Below, in pieces: positions 9,643 to 18,187 of a DNA stretch of 64,000 nt; within the stretch, counting starts at the first letter, position 1, and every line of letters starts with the position of its first letter. The stretch is taken from NCBI RefSeq assembly GCF_013141825.1, contig NZ_RZNH01000002.1:124001-188000 (forward strand). The letters run 5' to 3'. Source of the DNA: Marinifilum caeruleilacunae (GTDB taxonomy: Bacteria > Bacteroidota > Bacteroidia > Bacteroidales > Marinifilaceae). Under the pieces are notes generated by a model. It had not been told where the DNA came from. It searched no databases and saw only the letters and a list, made by a program, of their open reading frames with translations. The position numbers and the translations under genes are program-made.

Positions 9643-12600
9643 ATGAACCACCTAAAACCCACCCTACTCTTTCTGTGTGTATTGTTGTGTGCATTTCAGC
9701 TTTCGGCACAACAAAGCAATATCCGTTTTAAACGAATAACCATTAACGATGGACTTTCATTAAGTTCTGTTTACTGTATCCACCAGGATTCGAAAGGATT
9801 TATGTGGTTCGGCACCGAAGATGGTTTAAACCGTTACGATGGAAAGAATTTTGTGATTTACAGGAGCGATCCTGAAAATTCAAATACCATATCCTACAAA
9901 TGGATTGAGCAAATATTTGAAGACAGCAAAGGAAAATTGTGGTTGGGTTCGAGAGGTGGTTTAAGCAGGTTCGATCCGGTTAATGAGCAATTTACTCAAT
10001 TCAGGGGAGCTGGACCTGGTAGCTCCTTATCAAACGACACCATTACTCATATCTTCGAAGATTCGGAAAACAGACTTTGGATAGGAACGCTAAAAGGAAT
10101 CAACTGTATTGATATTACAAGCCTGGCCAAGATCCAAATTCAAAATGCAAGACTCATTTCTTCCAGGGTAAATTGCATTCTTCAAATCAATCCAAAACAT
10201 ATTTTGTTTGGAACCGACAAGGGATTATTCTCCTATCATACTGAAACAAAAAGCATTAAAAAGGAAAATTACACAGGTGATCAGGAAAACAGAAGAGTGC
10301 TTTCACTGGCACAATCGTCCAATTCAATTGTGATTGGCACGAATAAGGGATTATTTGAGTGCAACAATCGTTTCGAATGTGACTCACTACCCGATTTGGA
10401 AAAACTTCAAATTGAAAATCTTTTATACGATAAGGATTCAACTTTATGGATTTCTACCAACAAAGCATTGTTGCACCGAAGTAAGAATTCTGATAAAATC
10501 AGATATTCAGTAAAATCATTTGAATCCTCAAACAGCCTATCCATTAATACCAGTAAACCGATTCTTCGCGATCAGAACAACAACATTTGGTTTGGCACAT
10601 TTGGTTCGGGTTTGTTCAGGTTTAATCCCAATGAAAAGAAAAAGAAGCATTACAAAAATAATTCGGCCGATGCTCAGAGTTTATCGGGCAATGCAATCAA
10701 TTGCATTTTCGAAGATCGCACTGGCGTGATATGGTTGGGTACCTTTGGTGCTGGAATTAGCATTTACGATCCACAATTGCACAAATTCGATTTGCTGAAA
10801 CACGATCCGCTCGACGAGAACAGTTTGCCTGCTAATTTCCTGTGGTCCATTTGCGAAGACAAAGATTCGAATGTATGGATAGGAACCAATAACCAGGGAG
10901 TATCAAAATACAATGTGAAACAGGATACTTTCATTAATTACGATTTTAGAGCGTCGAAAAAACTGCCACACAAAGCAATTCGTAAGGTATACGAAGACCG
11001 AAAAGGAATCATTTGGATTGGAACCGATGGAGATGGGTTGATACGCTTCAATCCTGAAACCAAATCAAGGAATCGCTACAGAAATAAAGCAAACAACAAT
11101 CGTTCATTAAGCAACAATTCGGTACGTGTAATTTTTGAGGACAGTGAAAATCTGCTATGGATTGGAACACAGAATGGCTTAAACCTATTCGATCCGGAAA
11201 CGGAAGAATTTACCCAGTTTAAACATTCGGAAAGTGATGCCAATAGCATTTCACACAATTTTGTTTATTCGGTGATTTTTGAAGATTCGAAAGGTCAGAT
11301 TTGGGTAGGAACCTATGGTGGCGGATTAAACGTTTACAACAAGCAAACAAAAGCATTTGCCAGATACACCTATTCAAGAAACTCGCAAAATTGCATTTCT
11401 GACAATGTGGTTTTCTCCATTTATGAAGAAAAAGACGGAATACTTTGGATTGGAACCAATAACAAACTGAACCGATTCAACCAAAACACACAGGAATTTG
11501 AACATTTTGGAACCGAACATGGTTTGCCAAACAATGTAATTTATGGTGTATTGAACGACAGCAAGAAAAACCTTTGGCTCAGCACCAACTCAGGCATTTG
11601 CAAATTCTCTCTAAGAAATTATTCCTGTAAAAATTTTGATGTCCATGATGGACTTCAAAGTAATGAGTTTAATGGAGGAGCATTCCATAAAGGAGAAAGT
11701 GGTCTATTGTATTTTGGTGGTGTTTATGGTTTAAATATTATCGATCCTGATAAAGAAATTAAAGAGGATGCTTTGTATGAAGCAGAAATTACAAAGCTTG
11801 AAGTTCATGGTCAACCTGTTCATGTATCAGCAGGAGAATCGAAAGGAAATTGGATTGCCTATGACAAGAATACAGATTCTTACAGTTTTTCCAAAAGCAT
11901 TGCATTTACCGATTCTATTGAATTGGATTATGAACACAGGTTTCTTTCTTTCGAGTTTTCGAGCGTGTCGAACTTCTCTCCCGATAAGGTAAATTATGCC
12001 TATCGTTTACAAGGCTTGGAAAAGAAGTGGGTATATTCTGAAAAACGAAATTTTGCATCCTACTCAAACCTTTCGCCAGGAAAATATACTTTTGAGGTAA
12101 TTGCCCAGAACCCTTATGGCAAATGGAGCGAAAAGCCAAGAGAGCTGCATATTGCAATTCATCCACCTTTTTACATGACCTGGTGGTTTATCCTGCTTGA
12201 AATATTTGTTGTTAGTGCTGTTTTCATATTTGTGTACAGGTATCTTTTAAACCTGAGAACCAACAAATTGCTGAGTGCACAAAATGAACAGATTACAATT
12301 GCCAATAAGAATTTAAAAGAATCGGAACAGAACCTGAAGGAGTTGGTGGCAACCAAAGATAAATTCTTTAGAATCATATCTCACGATTTAAAAAATCCGT
12401 TTACAAGCTTGTTATCAATCAGCGAAATGATTCATGAAAATTACCAGCTGATCGACGAAGATGAAAAGAAAGTGGGCATTCGAAAAGTTCATGAATCTGT
12501 GAAACACATTTTCAACCTTTTGGAGAATTTGCTCACCTGGTCGAGATCACAAACCGGGAAAATTGATTTTTCCCCTGTTGAATTCGATCTGTGTGAATTG

Positions 12601-13029
12601 ATTTCTGAAAGCCTTAGCCTCTATTCTGCTTCGGCCGAAAAGAAACAGATACAATTGACCAAATACTGTCCGGAAGAGATCATGGCCCTTGCTGATCGGA
12701 ACATGTGCAGCTCGGTATTGCGTAACCTTCTGAATAATGCCATTAAGTTCTCGCACAATTCCAGCGAAGTGGCAGTAAAAGTGATCCCTCATTCCAATTA
12801 TTGCGAAATACAGGTAATCGATCAGGGAATTGGAATCGATAAGGAAAATATCGACAAACTGTTTCGTATTGATTTGAAATACAAATCGTCGGGAACTGCC
12901 GGTGAAAAAGGAACCGGACTGGGCTTATTGCTCTGCAAAGAGTTTGTGGAAGCAAATGGTGGCAACATAGAAGTGAAAAGTGAACTGGGAAAAGGAAGTA
13001 CTTTTATATTCACTCTCCCATCGGCTTAA
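9643..13029 (+). CDS. Double-propeller sensor histidine kinase (HTCS-like, no regulator domain)
   Basis: A 1128-residue periplasmic sensor kinase. Order: signal peptide (1-22, ending LSAQ), about 14 two-component-propeller repeats with the WIGT.GLNRF pattern (roughly 25-690, enough for two seven-bladed propellers), a Y_Y_Y domain (about 735-840), one membrane helix at about 846-867, coiled coil, HisKA with His near 914 in SHDLKNPF, and HATPase_c (RNLLNNAIKFS, DQGIGID, GTGLGLLLCKEF). Known hybrid two-component systems of Bacteroides that sense glycans have this sensor half but end in a receiver plus AraC domain. Here both are absent and no response regulator is nearby. The ligand is probably a sugar or oligosaccharide by analogy, unproven. 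Confidence 0.95.
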   Translation: MNHLKPTLLFLCVLLCAFQLSAQQSNIRFKRITINDGLSLSSVYCIHQDSKGFMWFGTEDGLNRYDGKNFVIYRSDPENSNTISYKWIEQIFEDSKGKLWLGSRGGLSRFDPVNEQFTQFRGAGPGSSLSNDTITHIFEDSENRLWIGTLKGINCIDITSLAKIQIQNARLISSRVNCILQINPKHILFGTDKGLFSYHTETKSIKKENYTGDQENRRVLSLAQSSNSIVIGTNKGLFECNNRFECDSLPDLEKLQIENLLYDKDSTLWISTNKALLHRSKNSDKIRYSVKSFESSNSLSINTSKPILRDQNNNIWFGTFGSGLFRFNPNEKKKKHYKNNSADAQSLSGNAINCIFEDRTGVIWLGTFGAGISIYDPQLHKFDLLKHDPLDENSLPANFLWSICEDKDSNVWIGTNNQGVSKYNVKQDTFINYDFRASKKLPHKAIRKVYEDRKGIIWIGTDGDGLIRFNPETKSRNRYRNKANNNRSLSNNSVRVIFEDSENLLWIGTQNGLNLFDPETEEFTQFKHSESDANSISHNFVYSVIFEDSKGQIWVGTYGGGLNVYNKQTKAFARYTYSRNSQNCISDNVVFSIYEEKDGILWIGTNNKLNRFNQNTQEFEHFGTEHGLPNNVIYGVLNDSKKNLWLSTNSGICKFSLRNYSCKNFDVHDGLQSNEFNGGAFHKGESGLLYFGGVYGLNIIDPDKEIKEDALYEAEITKLEVHGQPVHVSAGESKGNWIAYDKNTDSYSFSKSIAFTDSIELDYEHRFLSFEFSSVSNFSPDKVNYAYRLQGLEKKWVYSEKRNFASYSNLSPGKYTFEVIAQNPYGKWSEKPRELHIAIHPPFYMTWWFILLEIFVVSAVFIFVYRYLLNLRTNKLLSAQNEQITIANKNLKESEQNLKELVATKDKFFRIISHDLKNPFTSLLSISEMIHENYQLIDEDEKKVGIRKVHESVKHIFNLLENLLTWSRSQTGKIDFSPVEFDLCELISESLSLYSASAEKKQIQLTKYCPEEIMALADRNMCSSVLRNLLNNAIKFSHNSSEVAVKVIPHSNYCEIQVIDQGIGIDKENIDKLFRIDLKYKSSGTAGEKGTGLGLLLCKEFVEANGGNIEVKSELGKGSTFIFTLPSA

Positions 13030-13132
13030 ATCCTAAGAAACATTTAAAATAAAGGTCTGGATTTGTAATTCTCGATAATTTAAAGATATTTGCATCTGTA
13101 TTTATACAACACTATTAGCAATTATAAAATTG

Positions 13133-14059
13133 ATGAGAGAGAAAGTTCTTCAACTGGCGAAAGAAAAAAACGCCGTTATATTAGCACACTATTACCAGAC
13201 TCCTGATATTCAGGAAATCGCAGACTTTAAGGGTGACAGTTTGGCTCTTGCCCAAAAAGCAACTGAAGTGGATGCAGATATCATTTTATTTGCGGGCGTT
13301 CATTTCATGGCAGAAACTGCTAAAATCCTGAATCCAAATACGAAGGTTCTTCTTCCCGATTTGGAAGCAGGTTGTTCGCTGGCAGAATCGTGTCCTGCCG
13401 GAGATTTTGCAAAATTCAAAGCAAAATATCCCGACCATATGGTGATTTCATATATCAACTGTAGTGCCGAAATCAAGACACTTTCCGATTTAATTTGTAC
13501 TTCGGGAAATGCAGTTCAGTTGGTGGAATCTTTACCAAAAGATCAGAAAATCATTTTTGCTCCTGATAAAAATTTAGGCCGCTATATCAACGAAGTTACC
13601 GGTAGAGAAATGGTGCTTTGGGATGGAACCTGTGAAGTTCATGATATTTTGTCTGCAGAAAAAATTATGCAGATGAAAATTGAAAATCCTGATGCGACTT
13701 TAATTGCTCACCCGGAATGCCCTCAGCCTGTTTTAATGCTAGCCGATTTTGTGGGTTCAACTACCGCAATGTTGAAATATACAAGAGAAAGCGATGCTCA
13801 GAAATTTATTGTTGCAACCGAAACAGGCATTTTGCACCAGATGAAGAAGGATTCGCCGAAAAAGGAATTTTTGATTGTTCCGGCAGATGAAACCTGCTCG
13901 TGTAATGACTGCGCATACATGAAGTTGAACACCATGGAGAAAATTTACCTGGCTCTTAAGAATGAACAGCCCGAAATTATTTTACCAGATGATATCATGG
14001 AAAATGCAAAAGCTCCAATCGTTAAAATGCTTGAAATGTCGAAACAGCTAAAGCTGTAA
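13133..14059 (+). CDS. nadA: Quinolinate synthase
   Basis: Condenses iminoaspartate with dihydroxyacetone phosphate to quinolinate in NAD synthesis, using a [4Fe-4S] cluster. The 308-residue length fits the short bacterial form. Visible signatures: ILAHYYQTPDIQEIADFKGDS at the N-terminus, GCSLAESCPAG with the first cluster Cys, YINCSAEIK, APDKNLGRY, HPECPQPV with the second Cys, FIVATETGILHQM, and the C-terminal TCSCNDCAYMKLN with the third. The ATG at 13133 is chosen over the TTG one codon earlier. nadB and nadC are not in the window. Identification is secure. Confidence 0.97.
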   Translation: MREKVLQLAKEKNAVILAHYYQTPDIQEIADFKGDSLALAQKATEVDADIILFAGVHFMAETAKILNPNTKVLLPDLEAGCSLAESCPAGDFAKFKAKYPDHMVISYINCSAEIKTLSDLICTSGNAVQLVESLPKDQKIIFAPDKNLGRYINEVTGREMVLWDGTCEVHDILSAEKIMQMKIENPDATLIAHPECPQPVLMLADFVGSTTAMLKYTRESDAQKFIVATETGILHQMKKDSPKKEFLIVPADETCSCNDCAYMKLNTMEKIYLALKNEQPEIILPDDIMENAKAPIVKMLEMSKQLKL

Positions 14060-14067
14060 TAAATAAG

Positions 14068-14098
14068 AAAAGCCATCAGATTTGATGGCTTTTTTCTT
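14068..14098 (+). terminator. Terminator of nadA
   Basis: AAAAGCCATC and GATGGCTTTT form a 10-bp stem followed by a T-rich tract; it sits between convergent genes and may work both ways. Confidence 0.85.
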
Positions 14099-14118
14099 TT
14101 ATATAGGTGTTTATCTTT

Positions 14119-14832
14119 TTACTCTTCCTTTATTTGCACATCCGCCAGCTTACATGCATCCTCGAAGTGTAACTCTTCCACTGCATTATACAATACTGCA
14201 AAAGCAGAATGAATCCATACGATGGATACAAACACACCAACAAAGAAGCAAATAATTCCAAGGATGATAATAAAGAACGACAAGATTCCCATTCCAAAAA
14301 TGGTCCAGAAATATCCTTTACTTAAATAGAAACTCAGCTTAATAGCCTGAATTGGATCCACCTTTTTATCCATCACCAAATAAGGAACAAAAACCAATTT
14401 ACAAAGAAGGTAAATGCCTGGTATAATCAGCAGCACAAATCCAAAGCCTACGATTCCAATTACAAGCAGGTGACTTAATATCACAACAATGTACTTCTTA
14501 AATCCCGAAAGGATTTCTTCAAATTGAGGTTCTTTTTTTCTTGCGGCATTCAGGTATATCCAATCAAATCCATAATTAAATGGTGTAACAATCATCACAT
14601 AATAGATAAAACCAAGCAGGCTGAAAAAGGAAACGCCTACTGAATAGGAATCGCCAACATTTTCCAAGTATTGTTTGTATCCCATTGGAATGTCCAATAG
14701 TGCGGCAAGTATTACCGCCAGGAATAGAATTAAAAAATGATTTTTTAAAACATTCCACCCCTCCTGGAAACATCCGCCAATGGTTGGATATACTTTTAAG
14801 ATCAAATTATCTTCACAGAAATCAACTTTCAT
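14119..14832 (-). CDS. Multi-pass membrane protein of unknown function
   Basis: Integral membrane protein of 237 residues with about five to six hydrophobic helices (near 30-50, 67-87, 112-145, 175-215). The middle contains IIPGIYLLCKLVFVPYLVMD followed by AIKLSFYLSKGYFW, a layout seen in DUF975/YciC-like families, where the segment PGIYL...PY precedes an amphipathic helix. I see no catalytic motif. It is a single gene convergent with nadA. A transport or envelope-homeostasis role is possible but not supported by sequence alone. Confidence 0.8.
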   Translation of the reverse strand: MKVDFCEDNLILKVYPTIGGCFQEGWNVLKNHFLILFLAVILAALLDIPMGYKQYLENVGDSYSVGVSFFSLLGFIYYVMIVTPFNYGFDWIYLNAARKKEPQFEEILSGFKKYIVVILSHLLVIGIVGFGFVLLIIPGIYLLCKLVFVPYLVMDKKVDPIQAIKLSFYLSKGYFWTIFGMGILSFFIIILGIICFFVGVFVSIVWIHSAFAVLYNAVEELHFEDACKLADVQIKEE

Positions 14833-15078
14833 ATTTCTTAATAATGGTTCGTTTTACTAGGATCAATTAAAATTAGTTATAAAATTCGAATCACTCGCTA
14901 TGATTGCAGTTCTTTCAAGGATTTAGGGATAATTTTTTGTTTTCAGAAAAAAAATGAAAAAAAATGCATTTTCTGATAGGGTATCAAAAGCTTCGCGCAT
15001 CATACTTATAGAAACCGGAAATCTAACGATCGTAATTCCATATTATCAATTAAAAGAAACAGATAAAAACATATTGCC

Positions 15079-16383
15079 ATGAGAACAAATTTTATATCAA
15101 AAATTACCATTCTGCTTTCGGCATTTATTTTACTTACATCCATGTCGGCTTCAGCAGGGGAATGGAAAAAGAAGAAAAAGAAAGAAAAGAATAAGGTTCA
15201 GCATGTAATTGATACCTTAAAGTATAATGTCTATAAAGGCAAGATACAAGACCAAGACTCTAAAGATCCTCTAATTTTTGCTACTGTTGCCGTTAAAGGT
15301 GTAAATGTTGCAACTGTATCGAATAACGAAGGTGAATTTATTTTAAAAATTGCCAAAGGTTTACCAGTTAGTAAAATTGAAGTAAGCCATGTTGGGTACA
15401 AAAACCTGGAGGTTGATATCAAATCATTGAAACCAAAGAAAAATGTATTGCAGCTACAAATGGCAGTTGTGCCGCTTGATCAGATTAATATTTATCCTTT
15501 AGATCCGAACGATTTGGTTCGTAGAATTTTGAAAAAGGTTGGTGAAAACTATTCGACTACACCAAACATGATGGAAGGATTCTACAGAGAAACCGTGAGA
15601 AAGAACAGAACCTATGTTGCCATCTCGGAAGCTGTTGTGAACATCCATAAATCGGGATACAAGCAAAGCAGATCTGACCAGGTTCAGATTTACAAAGGCA
15701 GAAAGAGCCAGGATGTGAAAAAAATGGATACCCTTCTGTTTAAATTGCAAGGTGGACCAACTACAGCTTTATTGCTTGATGTAATTAAAAATCCTTACAA
15801 CCTGCTTTCTGAGGACTTTAGCCAAAGTTATAATTTCACTTTGAAATCGATTACCAAAATTAATGAGAAGCTTCACTATGTGATTGAATTCAACCAAAAA
15901 GAAGATGTTGACATTCCATTGTACTATGGTTTATTATACGTTGAAACTCAAAATCTGGCATTAACAAGTGCCAAGTTCAGCTTGAACCTGGAGAATCCTG
16001 ATGAGGCAAGCAAACTGTTTATCAGAAGAAAACCATCGGGTGTTAAAGTGACTCCTACTTCGGCCGATTACATTGTGAACTATCATGAAACTGGTGGAAA
16101 GTGGTACTTTAACTATGCACGTGGAGAGATTAACTTTAAGTGTAACTGGAAGAAAAAATTATTCAACACCAATTATTCGGCAATGACAGAAATTGCAATA
16201 ACAGACAGAGATGATTCGGATGTTGTAAGATTTACTCGCAACGAAAAATTTAGATTGAACCAGGTAATGGTTGATGAAATTGGAAACTTTGCAGATAAGA
16301 ATTTCTGGGGAGCGCACAATACAATTGAACCTGATCAATCGATAGAGGCAGCAATTCGCAAACTAAAAAGAAAGGCTCGTTAA
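15079..16383 (+). CDS. Carboxypeptidase-like regulatory domain protein, envelope (paralog of 18188-19771)
   Basis: Exported protein of 434 residues: signal peptide (1-26, ending SASA), a very basic segment (EWKKKKKKEKNK), a carboxypeptidase-like regulatory beta domain (about 53-135: YKGKIQDQDSKDPLIFATV...NNEGEFILKI...VSHVGYKNLEV), then a long C-terminal domain of about 290 residues that I cannot assign with certainty. That C-terminal domain is clearly homologous to the one in the gene at 18188: both have FYRE, YKGRK/FKSRK, the pattern TxxxKLxGG or FRLKGG, and end in NFWGxxNxIxPDxSIxxA. There is no TonB plug or barrel. It sits just upstream of the sigma/anti-sigma pair. Confidence 0.88.
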   Translation: MRTNFISKITILLSAFILLTSMSASAGEWKKKKKKEKNKVQHVIDTLKYNVYKGKIQDQDSKDPLIFATVAVKGVNVATVSNNEGEFILKIAKGLPVSKIEVSHVGYKNLEVDIKSLKPKKNVLQLQMAVVPLDQINIYPLDPNDLVRRILKKVGENYSTTPNMMEGFYRETVRKNRTYVAISEAVVNIHKSGYKQSRSDQVQIYKGRKSQDVKKMDTLLFKLQGGPTTALLLDVIKNPYNLLSEDFSQSYNFTLKSITKINEKLHYVIEFNQKEDVDIPLYYGLLYVETQNLALTSAKFSLNLENPDEASKLFIRRKPSGVKVTPTSADYIVNYHETGGKWYFNYARGEINFKCNWKKKLFNTNYSAMTEIAITDRDDSDVVRFTRNEKFRLNQVMVDEIGNFADKNFWGAHNTIEPDQSIEAAIRKLKRKAR

Positions 16384-16426
16384 GAATTACAGTTAACCTA
16401 CTTATTTTAACGCTTTAAGATACAAC

Positions 16427-16489
16427 AATGGAAAGAATCATTCACTCTTTATTTGGGGAAACAAGGAGTAAACAGTGATTCTTTCCATT
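16427..16489. repeat. Perfect 14-bp hairpin upstream of the ECF sigma gene
   Basis: AATGGAAAGAATCA (16427-16440) and TGATTCTTTCCATT (16476-16489) are perfectly complementary around a 35-base loop, inside which ACTC and GAGT can pair. It starts 44 bases after the upstream stop codon and lacks a following T run, so it is either an unusual terminator or an RNA or DNA regulatory structure. Confidence 0.75.
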
Positions 16490-16612
16490 CGTTCCTTATA
16501 AAATGTTACAATTAACAGCTGTTTTTATTGAACATATCCTAAGGAAATACAGACTAAAAATCCTATATTAGAATAGAATTAAACTAATAGAAATAGGAAT
16601 ACGAAAACAAGA

Positions 16613-17167
16613 ATGTCGGAAGATACAAACACCATATTATTTAACATTCAAAAGGGTAATTTAAAAGAGTTTGAAAGATTATTTAAATTTTACTATCCAC
16701 TTCTTTGCCATTACGCAACAAAATTTGTGAAAGACCCGGATCAAGCCGAAGAAATCGTTCAAAATTTATTTTGTCAGATTTGGGAAGACAGGAAAAAATT
16801 AAAAATCCATACCTCTTTTAAGGCCTACCTTTACAAAGCAACCTATTTGAATAGCTTGCAGTTTTTACGAAAAAAAGGAATAAGAAACCAATACGAAGAT
16901 CATTTAAAAAAGACCAGAATTAACAGTTCATCCATGAATCACAGTTTGGAAGAAAAGGAAATTCAATCAATTATTCAAAATACACTATCAAATTTGCCGG
17001 AAAGATGCGGTAAAATATTTAAAATGAGTAGATTTGAAGGATTAAAATATCAAGAAATTGCAGATAAGCTTTCGATATCAGTGAAAACAGTAGAAGCCAA
17101 TATGGGTAAAGCTTTAAAAGCATTTCGGAAAAATTTAAAAGATTACGTAAGTATAATTGTGCTTTAA
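16613..17167 (+). CDS. ECF RNA polymerase sigma factor (FecI-like)
   Basis: Alternative sigma factor of the sigma-70 ECF class, 184 residues. Region 2 spans about 20-85 (FYYPLLCHYATKFVKDPDQAEEIVQNLFCQIWED, with the core-binding and -10 recognition helices). Region 4 spans about 120-175 (LPERCGKIFKMSRFEGLKYQEIADKLSISVKTVEANMGKAL), the -35 recognition helix-turn-helix. It is followed after 5 bases by a FecR anti-sigma factor, the usual cell-surface signalling pair of Bacteroidota, and then by an STN-domain protein. It probably activates that cluster and perhaps the 15079 paralog. Confidence 0.95.
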   Translation: MSEDTNTILFNIQKGNLKEFERLFKFYYPLLCHYATKFVKDPDQAEEIVQNLFCQIWEDRKKLKIHTSFKAYLYKATYLNSLQFLRKKGIRNQYEDHLKKTRINSSSMNHSLEEKEIQSIIQNTLSNLPERCGKIFKMSRFEGLKYQEIADKLSISVKTVEANMGKALKAFRKNLKDYVSIIVL

Positions 17168-17172
17168 ATAAA

Positions 17173-18180
17173 ATGAAGAACGAAACATCACATAACATTG
17201 AATGGGAGAGCATTTCGAAGTATTTGAGCGGAGAAATGAGTGAGGAAGAAAGAACAGCTTTTGAAAAGTTGATTGATTCGAACTCGGAATATGCACAAAT
17301 TGTTGCGGCATCGGAGAAAGATCTTGGCTTGGTTGAAGATGTGATTCAAATCAGGGAAAAATACAATTCGGATCATGCCTGGAATCAGGTACATTCAAGA
17401 ATTTCTAAGCCTGATAACAAAAACATGTCAATACTGGCAAATCAGAATTTTAAGAGAGTGCTTCAATTTGCGGCAATGATTGTTCTTGTAATCGGTTTGG
17501 GCCTGGTTTCAAATAAAGTGTACAAGGACTACCTTTCTCCATACAAAACATTTATTTCCAAGGCCGAGGATAGCAGCAAAACCATTGTTTTGGCAGATGG
17601 ATCAACGGTTACCCTAAATGGAGAGGCAAAACTGGTTTATCCTAAAAAATTCAATTCTGCAACAAGAAATGTAAGCCTGGAAGGTGAAGCATTTTTTGAT
17701 ATTGCCAAGAATCCTGAAAAAGCATTTATCATTACAGTAAAAGGTGCCGAAATTAAGGTTTTGGGAACATCATTTAATGTAATTGCCCAAGAGGATAAAG
17801 TCGAGGTTTTGGTAGAGTCTGGAAAGGTTCAGTTTTCAGAACTTGAGAACAATGAAGAGTCTGTAATTCTTGAAAAAGGTGATTTTGCTGTTTTAAAAGA
17901 AAACTCCCTGAACAAAACCCTGATGAACGATGACAATTATTTATCGTGGAAAACGCAGAAAATGGTATTCAGAGGCATGCCGTTAAAAGATGTTGCAAAA
18001 GTGATTGAGAGAACCTATAGAGTAAAAGTTGAATTTGAAAGCAATGATATTGCCAATGAAAAAATCAATACCACTTTTATTCAGGATCCTCTTAATGTTG
18101 TTTTGACTAACATCTGTATGTCGAAAAGTTTAACATACGAAAAGAAAGGCCAAACCATTACCATTAAAAAAGGAATTTAA
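17173..18180 (+). CDS. FecR family anti-sigma factor
   Basis: Inner-membrane anti-sigma factor, 335 residues. The cytoplasmic N-terminus (1-90) would hold the sigma factor; a membrane helix lies at about 96-114 (FAAMIVLVIGLGLVSN). The periplasmic FecR domain (about 130-225) shows ADGSTVTLNGEAKLVYPKKF, VSLEGEAFFDIAKNPEKAF and VLGTSFNVIA, and a C-terminal DUF4974-like domain (about 260-330) follows with MPLKDVAKVIERTYRVKVEF. It lies 5 bases after the sigma gene and 7 bases before the STN gene, so the three are almost certainly co-transcribed. In known systems the STN domain of an outer-membrane receptor signals to FecR; here the only STN partner nearby is the next gene. Confidence 0.95.
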   Translation: MKNETSHNIEWESISKYLSGEMSEEERTAFEKLIDSNSEYAQIVAASEKDLGLVEDVIQIREKYNSDHAWNQVHSRISKPDNKNMSILANQNFKRVLQFAAMIVLVIGLGLVSNKVYKDYLSPYKTFISKAEDSSKTIVLADGSTVTLNGEAKLVYPKKFNSATRNVSLEGEAFFDIAKNPEKAFIITVKGAEIKVLGTSFNVIAQEDKVEVLVESGKVQFSELENNEESVILEKGDFAVLKENSLNKTLMNDDNYLSWKTQKMVFRGMPLKDVAKVIERTYRVKVEFESNDIANEKINTTFIQDPLNVVLTNICMSKSLTYEKKGQTITIKKGI

Positions 18181-18187
18181 GCCATTT

